From: Pardosa pseudoannulata
Taxonomy: Eukaryota > Arthropoda > Arachnida > Araneae > Lycosidae
Length of the DNA: 64,000 nucleotides
NCBI GenBank assembly: GCA_032207245.1
Contig: CM063498.1
Span: forward strand, 90,435,348-90,499,347
Direction: 5' to 3'
Below the pieces are notes generated by a model, which was not told where the DNA came from, did no database searches, and saw only the letters and a program-made list of their open reading frames with translations. Positions 22,480 through 36,300 of the stretch are shown one piece after another. Every line of letters starts with the position of its first letter. The stretch's first letter is position 1. The translations under genes and the position numbers were made by a program.

Positions 22480-22970
22480 AATAGTGAATGTTTCGTATAA
22501 CTGAATATTCGTATAAGTGAATGATTTGTTAGATGGGCCTTATGAGAATTTTATAAGAAGAGCGAAAAGTACTTCGTTTAACTTAATGTTTCATATAAAT
22601 AAGTTTCCACTATATTAATCACCTTCAAATTTCAAAAAGTTAAAAATTTAGCATTAATGCTACCAGGAATTCTGTTCAAATCATGCTTCTTAATTTACAC
22701 CTTGTTTTAAAATCTATAACACGTTATGAAAACTGCTTTCACTTACGAGAATTTTTCTGAGAATGAGAAGTGCTTCGTACAACTGAATGTCTCGTATAAA
22801 CGAGTTTCCAGTCAAATTATCATCAAATTTAAAAAAAAAAAATTAAAAATTCAGCATTATTAATGGTATCATAAATAGGAGTTAATTTGCCAGTAATTTT
22901 ATTCAAATCATGATTCTTAATTTACATTTTTTAAATATGCAACAAGTTATGAAAATTGCTTTCACTTCAT
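22480..22970. repeat. pogo/Tigger-like fragments in a diverged tandem duplication
   Basis: Segment 22571-22755 is repeated at 22772-22970 (offset 201, growing to 223). Each unit holds a reversed CTGGAAACTCG-type terminus (TTTCCACTA at 22607, TTTCCAGTC at 22806) next to CGTATAA/GAATGT motifs. Ends of that kind resemble pogo/Tigger elements. A related piece is at 55735-55905. Confidence 0.55.
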
Positions 22971-24681
22971 AAATAAACAAAATAAAATACATGGCAAAGC
23001 TGAGGAAGCGCCAAAAGCGCGATGAGTCGAGTCGCTAGCACGCCACAAACAACACAGTTCCCAACCGGGTGAGACCTACTTCCGCGGTGAGGGGGAGACA
23101 TGGGATACAGGAGGGAGGGAAAGACTATATACGTGATGCTTCAGCAGTCCAGTTTCCTCGAACAAAAAACTCTTGAAACAAAAAGAAAACTAAGAAAAAA
23201 CCGGGTAGTTTCTTTGATGATATGACGGACAAGAAGTGACTCATAAATTTTCTTTACTTGCTCCTTTTTTTTTTAATTCTTTTCAAGCACTTTTGTGCTA
23301 TTTTCTTAATCTACGAAATTTAGTTCGTGAGATCGGATAATATGATACTTGCAACTTTAGGTAGTAGTTACATCTTAATGTTAAATAATAATCAAAAGAG
23401 GCATAAAAAATATTTAACACTGAGTTATTTAGGTACTTTTTATGGGTCACAGCGAATAAAGCTTTTCCACGACTCACTGATATTAATAAAATCTAAAATA
23501 GGATTTTCCGGGACTTGATGCAAAATTAATGACCATGAAATAGATCACTATGTTTAACTTTCTGTAGTGGGCGTCTATATGAAGGTATACAGATTAAAAG
23601 CTGTAACATATATTTATTTTTAATACAAATGAATGGATGAATGAAAATCTCAAAAGAAAAAAGTAAACACTGGGATATGACTCCATTGAAATATAATTCT
23701 ATCAATGTATCTGTACATAGGAAAGTAAAGGGCACTATGTCACAAACTTTACAAAACAGCATTATAAAGATTTTTTAACAGATTTGTTTGAATTGATCGT
23801 AATTAAAGAAAAATTGTAGTGTGTTTTTGAGTTAATATGGAAAACAATGCCTGTAACATACGAAAATAGTAAAAATATGGAGGTTAAAATCAAAATGGAG
23901 GTATTTACTTCGAAAACATCTTGGTTCTTTCATTATTATTACTACTTCAACTATTATTATTCTTATTACTATTTTTATTATTAAATGTGATAAATCTCTC
24001 AAATTTAGGAAAATTGTTTTTATCACATAATAGAGAACAAATAATACACAAATATGCATTAAACTTAAATTACAAGATGGGGGAGAGAAAAAAAGAAAGG
24101 ACATTGTCCTTTACTTCCAATGAACATATATTTGTATCAATAATCAATCTCCAAACAATTTCCTTGAAGGGAAATATTTTTTTATAGCTCCCCCAAATTA
24201 TTACTTTTACAGTTAACGAACATTTTTTAAAACTCGTATTAGAAAGTGAAAATATATTTTGGGATTACTGAAATATTTTAAAATGACAGAATTCGATACA
24301 TAAAAGTTCATAAACTCAGAAAATCGAACACGTATCAATGGGAAAAGGGAGATAAAAGAAAGACATCTTCCGTGAATCTACAAAAATAAATGAGACTATT
24401 TCCGATGTGCTTTCACGCGATTATTTTTTAATCAGTTTTATAAATATCATCATTCGAAACCCGATACCATTTCTTTTCTTAGGTGTTAATTTCGGGACCT
24501 CATTAGAAACCAACTATAAATATACAACAGTGTAACTCAAAGACGTGTTATTTGTCTTTCAAAATTCCCTAAATTAAAATTAGGGAATTTTAGCAATCTT
24601 TAAGACGGTTCCTAAATGTCCTTTATCCTAAATATTTCCCTAAGATAAGACAAAACTGAATTTTTACTCAACTATTGACGC

Positions 24682-24836
24682 ATCACACAAAACGAAATTA
24701 CGCACGGACAACAGTTTTACGCTGCAAGTTCGACTCGTTTAGTCAGGTTAGGGCTTTATCACACGTAAATTTCACCTGATTGCAGCATGAACAGTCGGCG
24801 AAACAGTTGTCAGTTCGTACCTTCGTCTCGCGTGAT
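24682..24836. mobile_element. Small foldback MITE of unknown family (copy 2)
   Basis: Starts ATCACACAAAACGAAATTAC and ends CTTCGTCTCGCGTGAT. The arms pair imperfectly through TTGCAGC and share motifs with 19942-20078. Confidence 0.6.
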
Positions 24837-24864
24837 CGGGCAATTGTGTGAACAGTTTAATTTG

Positions 24865-24897
24865 TCTTGGTTTGAAGTGCCACGGTTCAGTTTTATG
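24865..24897 (-). mobile_element. Possible SINE tail fragment
   Basis: CTTGGTTTGAAGTGCCACGG resembles the reversed 3' tail of the SINE family. It is too short to be sure. Confidence 0.35.
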
Positions 24898-25142
24898 CTA
24901 TCTTGGTATCACTTGTATGACACCTCTTTATATGTATCAAGAGTGTAAGTAAGCCTATATTTTAAATATGCATACCTCTGCTTCAAAACCCCTAACAAAT
25001 TTGAACTTTTATAAAATATCAGTTAAATGAAACCTTGAAGACTTGCTCACTAAAGCAAAATTGCCCATCTCTAATATTACGAAGACATACGATTTTTCTC
25101 CAGCTATATTATTCAAATGGTGCATGCCTCAAAAGAGTAACG

Positions 25143-25741
25143 GATATTGCTTACTTATTATTATAAGTAAATAATTACTCATTCGCATACATTCCTTAAC
25201 AAATCGTTACCTTGGAAGAATACCATCACATATAAAAAAGTTTTTAAGCTTTGAGAAAACGCCTTTTAATTATTCATTTTCAACTGTTATTTAAAAGTTT
25301 ATCTTTTTTTTCTTTAATTACAAAAATATTTTTACTATTGCATATTCATAATACATACTGATATTTGCAGCTTGTTTTTTTCCTTCTAATATAAACACAA
25401 TTATAAAAAAATACAATTTTTGAGTTGCACTGGTTCCCTTCCAAGATACGATTCTTCTTAGCTTATTACTCATTCTGAAATATTCCTGAACAAACCGTTA
25501 CCTTGGAGAAAAACGTCACAAATAACAAAGTTTTTAGCTTTGGAAAAACGCCTTTCAATTATTAATTTTCAACTGTTAATTGAAATTTTACCGTTTTATC
25601 TTTACTAATCACAAAAATCTTTTACTGTAATAAATTCAAAACATATATTGAGATTTGCAATTAGTTTTTTTCTCCTTCGGATCCAACACAATTTGAAAAA
25701 TAGAATTTTTGGGGTATGGTCGTTTGCTTCCAAGGTAGCTA
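25143..25741. repeat. Diverged tandem duplication, unit about 291-305 bp
   Basis: 25143-25448 and 25449-25741 align throughout, e.g. AACAAATCGTTACCTTGG at 25198 with AACAAACCGTTACCTTGG at 25489, and a shared CGCCTTT(T/C)AATTATT block. No ORF. Confidence 0.85.
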
Positions 25742-28709
25742 AATAATTAACTACTTTTGTGACAAGAAATAATTTTAAGGTACGACCATTTTTAATTGAT
25801 AGCTACGTTTTTCACTTCAATGGCGACTAAAAATTCTATTTGGTTCATTACGTAAACGCTGAGCTTAGCCTATAATGGTGTATCTAGAGAAGGGGTCGCA
25901 TAGTATGGCGGCATAAAGAGAAATTTAAACATTTAAGAGGCAGCATATTGACGACTTCATCATACTGAAAAAAGCATGGTCCTATTCAACGCTAAATCGC
26001 TATTATCTGCTATTCTGTTGATAACTATTGTTACGTCTGCGAGACAACTTTTTAAAATCCTTATTTTATAAGAAAGCAAGGAAAGGAAAGTAAAACAAAT
26101 TTTCGTTTTTTAAAAATGACCTGTTGCACCTTTAAATTATTTTTCAGCTTTTAACAGCTTATTATTTTAATCATAAAACGTTTTTGAAGATGTAAGTTCT
26201 AGTGTTAAGGAATTATATAAATCTATAGAAAGCTTATATCCAAAGAAAAAAGGCACATATGAGAGACAGGAAAAAAGGGTTCTTTAGAGAGGACCTGCTC
26301 TACGGCGGCGAATTCGGAGCACGTGCGAGGCCCCACACTTTTGATGTACTTACCAAATATAGCATGTAATCGTAATTTTTAAAAAGAATTTAACTCAGCA
26401 CAAAAAAGAGTGACATTTGCATAAGTTGAAGCAGCATTAAAATGATTTTTAAACTCTCAATAAATTGTTCAAGACTTTTTATTAAAATGAGTTCAATCTC
26501 CCTTAATTTTAATAAGTTGATACTGTCATCACTTGTTTCACTAGAACTATAATCTGATATTACACAAAGATTACAATTATATAGAGAATTATTAAATATA
26601 GAAAATTTTGTAAAACTGAATCGTTGAAAGTGACCAAGCATGAATCTGATGATTTTAAAATGTTAGGCTGAAACAGTTTCATTTTGGTTGGAGGGGAGGG
26701 GAGGGGGTATTTTATCTATGTCACTACAACAGAAATAAGCGTGGGCGTTTAAGTACTTCAAAGCAAACATATTTTACACAATTGTTTTTGTATATGCTAC
26801 CTTGAGTCGTGAAAGACGTCCTGTCATTAAATATTTTCGAATATTAACCTTTAAGTCTAGACGTCAAAACGTTATAAATCTACATTAATCTACAAAAAGT
26901 ATAGCTACATTGCCGTTATAAGACTAGTGTTCTCCCACCCATTTCTATTCCAGTCCTCTGATACCATTTGAACGATACTAATTGTCAATTGTATAAACAA
27001 TTGTAAAAACAAGTTCTTCCAGTTTTGTTCAAACAGTAAGTTTGTATCCAAATGCTCGCAGGCATATCGGAAGAATTTAAAGTTAATAATACAAATTATA
27101 ACTTCCCCATGGCGATTACGTGCTTTTAACAACAATAAATAAACGCTGAGATTAAAAAACTCGTTTAATAAAATAATCTTCCTGCTAACAGCATTAATAC
27201 ACTTCAAGATTCATAAATACGATAAAAAAATTAAGTAAATAAATAAATAAAATTACTACTAAATCATTTAACGTCACACCGAGTTTTCACGTGTATTTAA
27301 CTGTAAGGTTTAAATACGCGAATAAACTCAGACACTCGTAAACTGTACGGCAAACCAAATTAAGCAACTTTTTTCTCCACACCATTTAAGACTCGGAAAT
27401 CTTTGACGGCAAAACCTCTGCGTAACAAGATTACTGGAGCGATAAAGACCTCTTAAGAGATTACACAACAAGTCCACTGCCTTGCGAATGCATACCAAAT
27501 CGCCCTCACACTTTCATTGACGAAGAATCGCTTATGGACAAAAAAAAACGCGATCGAATGGATGCTCTTTAAAAATATCCTATTTCCAACAATTAAACGA
27601 TGACTAAATTACATAGTGATGCCACTAAGTTGTTTCTTGGAGGAGGAAATCAATTACACGATGGCCCGGAAGTATGCACCTATGACTCAATTGTAGTTTC
27701 CAATTATAGCTCACATCTATGCAGGTAGTTTATCAATGAATGCTTGCTACAACGATCATCCAAAATAGAAAGGGATTACTTTATGTTAAAACCTCGTGAA
27801 CTTATCTAAGTTCAACAAAAGAATATTCTCTACCGAAAGCTTTCCTTCTCCCTCTCATGTATCTCCGAGATAAATTACATAAAAAATACACACAATAAAC
27901 GGACGGACTCTCACAATTTTAAATATGCTTTAATTGAGCGGGAAGATAACGAAATTATACAACGCATCAAAAAAGTTACTGCTCTTATATAACGTTTACC
28001 ATTTTATGTTTTGCTTCTTCTTAACACAAATAATTTATTAAAGTAACCACTAATATAATGCAGGCTCTTATACCATGGTTTAGAGAGACTACGGTCTTAA
28101 AGTAGTGGGGATTAGTACATTGACTGCGTGTACCATGAACATGGCATTCTCTTAATTACAAACACCCGAAATTAATATCAAACAAATAAATTTATTAAAT
28201 ATACAAGAACGATATTATTAAAATTACATTATTAATAGTATGATACAAAAGTAGACTTAAAATAAGAGAACTAAAAAATAAAATAAAAAACAGTAAAAGC
28301 TTAAAGGGGTCAAGGGACCTTTGAAATGGCAGATTTTGACCGAAAATGTGAAACGATTTTTTGTTCTGAAAAAAATTAAGTTAAACATAAACTTTAACAA
28401 AAGATATTTTTCGAATAAAATGAATATTTTACTACACTGAAACTTTTATGCCCCACACCCTTATTTTAAACTTTTAAAAAGATATTCTAGTTTGACGATT
28501 TTTGTATTAAATTAGCAATTTCAAAATGATCCAGGTTCATTACTTTTACATATTTATAATTCAAAATTTTGGAGATTTTCTATTCATGTCTGTCAATAAA
28601 CTGTATAAGCCTCGGAAAATCAAAAAGTATTTTCTCAGGTTAAAGAGCTTTTTAATACCATAAAACAGTGAAAATTGTTCGTAAAACATTGTAAAATTTT
28701 ATATAATTG

Positions 28710-28713
<4 letters not shown>

Positions 28714-28742
<29 letters not shown>
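28714..28742. repeat. (TA)n microsatellite
   Basis: Uninterrupted TA dinucleotides within AT-rich intron. Confidence 0.9.
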
Positions 28743-28746
<4 letters not shown>

Positions 28747-30206
28747 AACGCAAGTAAAATCGATACCCAGTTTTGTTCATATATAAATTCTAAATATCAA
28801 ATGAAAAATATGAAAATAATTGGTTAATCACTGTACACTAGGTACATTTTTAAAAAACACTGTTGGATAACTTAATTTTTATTAAATAGACTTGTATTCA
28901 ATAACTTAATAATCAAAAAATCTTTTCTAATAGATTTTTGTGTCTTGTGTGTTTTCTGTAGCATTATATATTATGATTATTAAAATGTCTTTGAAAACTT
29001 AAAAAATTTAAATTGAATATCTCTTGTGCCCTTAAGGCATAAGAAATGGAGATGGGAGTGCCCTTTATCAGTTGTTTGTGTCATCCTGAAACTGCAATGA
29101 GCACAAAATCATGTAACAGTGATATCTATCTGCGTGAAAATAGCTGAATCCATGCACTTCTTTTACTCATGGCAGGGCTAATTATATGACCTTATGGTTC
29201 TATCACTGCAGTGACATTTAAATCTTGATTGACGACTAGTACCCAAAAGAGCACATTTATGTTAATAAAAATAACTTAAATCCACCAAATTGCTAGCTTT
29301 AAAATAAACAATTTTAAAAAACGAATTTTTCTAATATCGTACAATTTGTATAGTTTCAAAGTAGAGGAAACTTCAGTATAAATTAAGTCATAAGTATAAC
29401 TGCCAACATTACAATTTTAAAATTAGCATGATTTAACCAGCATGGAATTTTAATTTATTAATGATATACAATACACAAGCCTTTTCATATCTGTGCCTCT
29501 CTCAAACATAACAAGAAAATGGATAACAAAATACATATCCATTTGGGAAATTTCAAAAAATGATACTGCCTCCAAGAAACAGGAAGATAAAATTAAAATA
29601 CAATAACTGTAAGCTCTTATGATTGAAAACTAATTAAATACATGGAACTTCCTTATAATCAGTGATTTAGATAAGGGAGACGGCATTAAAATTATGTATT
29701 CCCTTTAAAATAATCCAACTGATATGATGATAACTCTTAAAAATAAAGAAAATAAAGTCAGTTTTAAATGAATGAACAATGATTTGGAAATGTGTACGTT
29801 ATGACTAACAATTATAATATTGTTTTAAATATATTAAATTAGTTATAATAAATGACTATATGTAGTTTAAGTTTCTTAAAATTTAAACCTTCTCTTTCTC
29901 TTATAAAAGACAAATTTTTAACAATTTGTATATAATGTAAATAATAAGCATTAAAAAAAAATCAGGAAAATTAATCAATTTTGAAAATTGTGAAATCTAA
30001 GCAAGCATTATTACTTAAAAAAAAGAGAGAGAAATATGTTAACAAAGATCATTAAGTATGATAAAACTGATTCGATTAATGTGCATTGATTAAAATACCA
30101 CATTTCCACTTAACCATATCAAAATGTTAAATACATTTAGCTGATAAAAAATCTTCAATGCTGCATTTCTGAAAATAAAATTATAGAATATATTAAAAAA
30201 ACATAC

Positions 30207-30329
30207 ATCAAATGATATTTCATCTGTAGCTTGGGCAGAGTAAGGCACTACAACATATGCAGCAGCAACAGCAGGAGTATTGATAGCTACTTCATCAGTA
30301 ACAATAAGACGATTTCCTCGGTTATCCAA
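30207..30329 (-). CDS. CdGAPr: CdGAPr exon E: PX-SH3 linker and start of the SH3 domain (residues 164-204)
   Basis: The exon is 123 nt (41 codons, phase 0), with acceptor TTTGGTTAG and donor GTATGT. It encodes LDNRGNRLIVTDEVAINTPA, then VAAAYVVVPYSAQATDEISFD. The block NTPAVAAAYVV.PY.AQA.DE.SF is strongly conserved in CdGAPr and ARHGAP32/33. PYSAQ stands where the ALYDY motif of SH3 domains lies. The family continues with VGD and a WWRG-type motif, which must be on the next exon. I looked for that exon on the minus strand down to position 1 and did not see it. Confidence 0.95.
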
Positions 30330-33300
30330 CTAACCAAAAGAAAAACAGGATAAATTAATTCCTAATCTGTTATTGATACAAAAGGCAACAAATACAAAAA
30401 AAAATGTCACTTCCCAATGTTTTATTCCATTTACACCCACTTCTTCTTTCCTTATTTTTTTTTCTATTTAACCCTGTTTAGAAATCCTTTTCTTTAACAC
30501 AATGGGATATGTAAAAATGTAATAAGGTTCATACATCTGAAATTCTATAAAAATTTGTCAATGCTTTTCAATTTTTTTAATTGGTTATTTACTTTTGTAG
30601 TTTAAGTGTCCTACTTCTATCTTCATTTTCCACTATTTTAAGTTGGTAGGTATATACATGTTATCTGAGGTATTTACAGGGTTGGTTGGTTTTGAGGACT
30701 ATAGTCTACAATTTTGCTACGTAAGTGCTAATGAGACCAGCACCTACTCTATTTAAAGCCAATTCCAAACAACTATGAACATCTATGCCAGCAGTAGTAT
30801 TCAAAGTCATGAAATCTGTACTGAAGAGCAGTATCCTATCGTTCGGCTTTATTTACACCTGCTTACTCCTTTCTAAAGTTAGAAAAATAAAATTTAGCAA
30901 TAACTAAAATCCCAAATTATTGTATCCCATAAGATTATTCTATAAGTTACTTATTTGAAGTTCACAAACTGGTGCTCACACTACATTACATGAATTATTT
31001 ATATTAAATATCAAGTGACATATGAATATAACTGAACAGCCATTGATACATTATAAGCATGCATACAATTTATAACCTTTTCTACCTTTCACTCTCATTA
31101 ATATCTCAAGAAATTTATTAAATGACTTCGCATGTCATCCATCTAAACACTTTTATGTGAGAAAAATAAACATTCATCTCAGTTCTCTTACAACAAATTA
31201 TTATCATTAACCCATATCAGTAAATTTTCATTTCATTAAATGGACAAGTTTTATAATAAAAAATTACAAAAGTATACAAAAATTTAATTATTGATTTGTT
31301 TCTTTTCATTAACACCAAACATGAAGAATTGTTTTTATTAAATGTAATTTCATTTAGTATAACAGCACCTTTTATTAGCAGCAATTTCTTTTCAAAGAAT
31401 TGTTAAAAGGTTCAAAATTAAAGCAAGTAAACCTGGATTATTTTTAATGAATATTCAGGTAAATCCAATTGATTTCGATTTGTTTTTAATAATAAAGTTT
31501 ATAGTTTGATCTCCTGCATTATATTCCTTCATTCATAACTTCAGTATTTTGCCATTTTCATACATATATATCCATTATTATCATTACTTTACTTATTTTT
31601 TAGTTATCAAAAGAACAACTCTGTTAGACTTAATCATTACAATTACAACAATTTTTTTAAACTTAAATTTTTGTTTAATGTCTAAAATATTTCAGAATGC
31701 AGGTGTCTTTTGATTCATAACCCAGAAACACAGTGCAATAGCATTTCATGAGTTCATGTGCTTTACATGATCACATTATGGTTTTATTTTTTGTGGGGTT
31801 TGACAAATTTACTTAAAATTAGAGGGTTTGTATTTATTTATTAAATTTTGATGAATATCTCCCATATAATCCTGTTTCCAGTTAATCCACTCCTTGGGAT
31901 AACAGCTAATTTTATATAACTTTCAGGACAAATGGTGATTTGGTAATGTGATGCTTTCATCCTGAAAAATCATGAATTCAAACAAACATTAAACCCACTA
32001 CACTAACTAAAAGTAATATATCCTGTCTTACACCTTATATTAGAGTCAAATTTCCAACTAATAAAAAATTAACAATTAAATTTTTTATTGCAAAATATTG
32101 GATTGATGTTAAAAGTGAAACAAATATATTGATTTATATACCTATTTTGGGAAGCAAAAATGTGGAAATTTACTTGATATTATAAAAAATATTCTAAATA
32201 CATGATTAAAAATGTTTAAATGTTTAAACTACATTAATAAATTAGAATACTTTTAAAGTAAAACATTCTAAATTTAAAAAAAAATTAATTCCATTATTTA
32301 ACAAAATATTTGAAAAAGTAACTAAATGTGACTTAGTATTTCTTAAAAATTTGTTTATGTCAACTGACAGTTAGGATAAAATGACAACTAAGGAACAAAC
32401 TAAAAAGCAAAGTTTTACCTCAAACCAGTTTAAAACTGGTCCGCAATTTATCAGACTTCCAGCTAACTGTGAAAAGCGTTCCAAATATTCAGATAACAAA
32501 GTACGGATGTTTTCCTATAATACAAAAATTATCAAATTAATATTAAACATACACAATATTATAATGGAAAACTAAATTTAATGAAATTAAACAAGTATTA
32601 AACCCACTACACCCAATAGATAATTTTATAATAGTACTATACATTTGTCTTGCACATAATCAGACAGACAAATTGAAGTAACAATATATACTTTTAAACT
32701 ATTTTTTAATTAATTTAAACAAGCAAATTGAAATAAATTGTCAAGGAACTTCATAAGTAAAATAACTCATTAGTATCCAAATGCAAAAGAATACTTTTTT
32801 TCTGATTTCTGTGAAAGTCATAATTGTCAAACAGAAAAATCAAAATACTAAACTGTAAAAAATATGATCATTAAGAATTTAAACAATGATAATTTAAAAC
32901 AATTATTTCATTAAATTTTTTTTTATCTTATCACCTTTTCTTTTTTTCCTAAAAAAACAAAAACAAAGAAAAAACAGAAAATAGTACTCTTGGAAGACTT
33001 AAAACTTTATTCATTTGTTTAAATGCATAAGATTTTATTTCATATAGTATTAAATTTGAAAAGTTCAAAATTAGATAAGATCAAACACTTTATAAACTAC
33101 AGCCTAGTAATGTTATTATAATAGTCTTAATATTTAGTAATAATGTGAGCTATAAGTAATAAATAGCTTTACCTTAAAATTTTCATAAACCTGTAATATT
33201 TTTAAAATTAATATATTTTTTGAAATTTGTTTGTTATAGTAACTAACTTAGAGGAAACTTATTTGATCCAATAAAATATGATAAATATATGATTTTAACT

Positions 33301-36300
33301 ATATGTTCTTTTCACACCTTAATCTCAGCAAATTTAGGTGTGTTTTATAAAAATGTAATAAGTATTCAGAGATTTCAAGCTAATAGATTTTGAAAGGAAT
33401 TGGAAATTAACAACTTTTTATTGATTGCTTAGATAGTTTGTTCTTGGCACTGTGATAAATTTTTAGCAAAGGTTAATTAAACCAGACCTACTGATAAAGT
33501 TGATTGCTATGAACACTATGGAAGCAATAAGATTTAAATATCCAAAATTCTAGTATTAAAAGTTAATTGAGCCTCTTAAGATATTGTCTAGCTACCATTT
33601 TACTAGAACACAATTTCAAACAATAAAATTACTCATAAACATCAAAATAAGAATGAAAATTATGTCATTAAAGCTCTTTAACTTTCTTGTATAGTTGAAT
33701 TATAACATTACAATCTAACATAATAATCAGTAATATTAAAACAATGTTTAATTTTTTTATTTTAAAATTCTTGCTATTCAGACATGGTTAAATTTATAAT
33801 TGCAATTTCAGTAATAAGTTTATTAGTTTCATATGATTACTCTATATAAATTGAATTTAAACATGATGACAGTATTCAAGAATACATTGCATATCTTAAC
33901 AAACATAACTGAAATAATGCCCTCAATACAATAATAAGGGAAACATATTTTTTCTTTATTAATAAATAAAATCCTCTAATTAATTAATTTTTTCATGGTT
34001 CCCACTCTTTTGCTTCTGAAAATTTCAAGCACTTTTCAATGACTTTTCCAAAACCTGATATTTTTTTCAAGCACCTCTTTGATACACTGTTCATAATTGA
34101 AAAAAATTAAAATAACTTCCCAAAACAGTAGAACTATATATATAATTTGTAGAACTATATATATAATTTTCACTCTTTTCCCAGAAAAAAAAATCAGGCT
34201 TTTGGAATGGTGTAAAAAAAAAAAAAGGAAGGGCTATAAGCACACGAATACTGGTTTAAAAATATACAGTTTCTTTTTAAAGCATTCCAAACTTTTTATA
34301 TTTATATATATTTGACATCACTAACTAAACAGAAATAAGCAATCAAAGAAAATATGTCAAACTTTGCTTCGCTACTCAGGCATTCAGACACAAAATGGGA
34401 AAAAAAAGCAAAACAACACTAATGTAGCCTAAACACTATGGCCAATTGTTCACAACTTTCTGGTGATGACCTTGAACGATGGTTCACGGGTTGCATCCAC
34501 AAGCTGGGCCACTAAATGAGCTGAGCGCATTGATTTGTCCATAGGGTCTACTGCTCACTTTAATTGCACATCTAGCTGCCTTTGATCTTTGGAGAAAAAC
34601 CGCCTTGGAAGCCATCGTCCGCTAAGGCTATTTTATCGTCTGCCGCCATCGGCCACAATAAGCCAAAGCCCTTCCAGACGGTGGTAATGGCTTGCAGTGT
34701 ACCATAGTGTGAAGGGGCCTTATCTGCCGCCATCGGCTATGATAAGCCAAAGCCCCTCCAGACAGTGATAATGGCTTGCAGTGGACCATAGTGGGAGGGG
34801 CCTTTAAAAAATCTCTTTCAAAGGCCTTATCTTTCTTTCATCGAATGAAAAGCCAGAATTTTTAATTCGGGATGACATTGAAATCTGAGCTTGTCTCCCC
34901 CTCCCTCCAAGCCGGTGACAGTTGCTAGTGCAATTTGTAGTGCATGAAAGATGAGTCCCGTGACATGCCCACAATTACTGATAACGATCCTTCTCAATTT
35001 TTCGGTGCAGACATGAATTAACATTTTACAGGGACTTGAAAAAGAAAACTCAAGCACCAGACCTTAAATTCAATGACCTCAAAGAAAATTCAAAAACTTT
35101 TAAGGCCTTAAAAAAACAAAAAGAAAATTTAAGTACTTTTCAATGACTTTTCATGACCATGGGAACCCTGTTTTTGTATAAATAATAAATCTAAAGCATT
35201 TTCTACCACTTACAATACATCTTCTTTTAGTATAAACATCAGTACACACATATTTGATAGATACAAATCAGGAAGCACATTCACAGCTTACACTTAAATT
35301 AAAAATCTTAGCAAAATTGTTTAAGTATTATTATTATTGTTTTAAAAAACTAATTCAACAATTAACAACAAAATAAAAGAAAAATCAATACCTCAAAATC
35401 ATCATTATCAAATTCTTCTTGAGACAAGTTTGGCAACTCTTTTAATAAACTATACTTCCTGTCGTATACACACCGATGTAATTGAGTATCTAAAAACATG
35501 AAGTTTTTGTAACTCCTTCGAACCATCCATTTTCGACTATTACTGATTACTGTTATCAAAAAGCAGAGTCTATCAGCTTCATTTTCTTTGTTGGCAGATG
35601 AAGTGCATATTGCTGACAGTTTATTAGATTCAGATGTTTTATCACACAATAGGACCTAAAAATACATGTTATAAATGTATCAAAAATTGGGTGTCAAAAA
35701 TGTCAAAACATATCAAAAATTAGGAGAATATACAACAATAACTCAAAAATTACAATTACAAAATAAATGGCCCCTCTCTATGAGGAAAAGAAGCTATTAT
35801 GCATATTTTTTTACCTTTAAATATTTATAGAATGTTACTATTGTACTTAAAAAATTATTGAAAGATAAAAATACTATTAATGTCAAATATCACTCATTCC
35901 TACATTTAATAAATAATATTCATAAAAAAGCTATCACTTATAACTTTGTTTGATAGATGGGACAATTTTTTCTACACCACATCTAGTATGCCTAGTACAG
36001 TTAACTATACAAAAAAAACTTGGGATTATTAACAACAAAAAAATATATGTTTATTGCTGAAACTGAAAGAATAACACCTGAAAATATGAAATAAACAAAT
36101 TATACATACTTTAATTGGACCTAGTTCAACATTTTCATAGTGGAAATGGGCACATTCATCTAACTTTGGAAATCTGGTATCACCAGAGCTAGATGGACTC
36201 CTATAAAACCAAAGAAAAAAAAATATGTCACTACTTTTTAAACAACAAATATATTTTCCAAAAAGTTCTATGTAGTAAATTCCAGAATCCATATATAAAT

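Larger units (their letters stand above)
1..30206 (-). other. CdGAPr intron after exon E, incomplete (more than 30 kb)
   Basis: AT-rich intronic DNA loaded with repeats that are listed separately. I see no supported gene or RNA in these gaps of more than 300 bases: 1186-1816, 2928-3530, 6847-10657 (apart from the pyrimidine tract), 15705-16532, 16894-18243, 18341-19941, 20482-21806, 21989-22470, 22971-24681, 24898-25142 and 25742-30206. The last gap is nearly free of recognisable transposons near exon E. The short ORFs in these gaps are AT-rich and show no motif that I recognise. Confidence 0.75.
32515..35391 (-). other. CdGAPr intron between exons C and D
   Basis: About 2.9 kb. The half nearest exon C contains a hAT-like MITE (33994-35170) with an internal tandem duplication. 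The segment 32515-33993 is plain AT-rich intron with no feature I can support. Confidence 0.85.

Noticed and set aside
26905..27207. 100-codon minus-strand frame considered as the missing SH3 exon
   Set aside because: It lacks the WWRG and FP..YV-type motifs expected after exon E, and its composition is that of intron.
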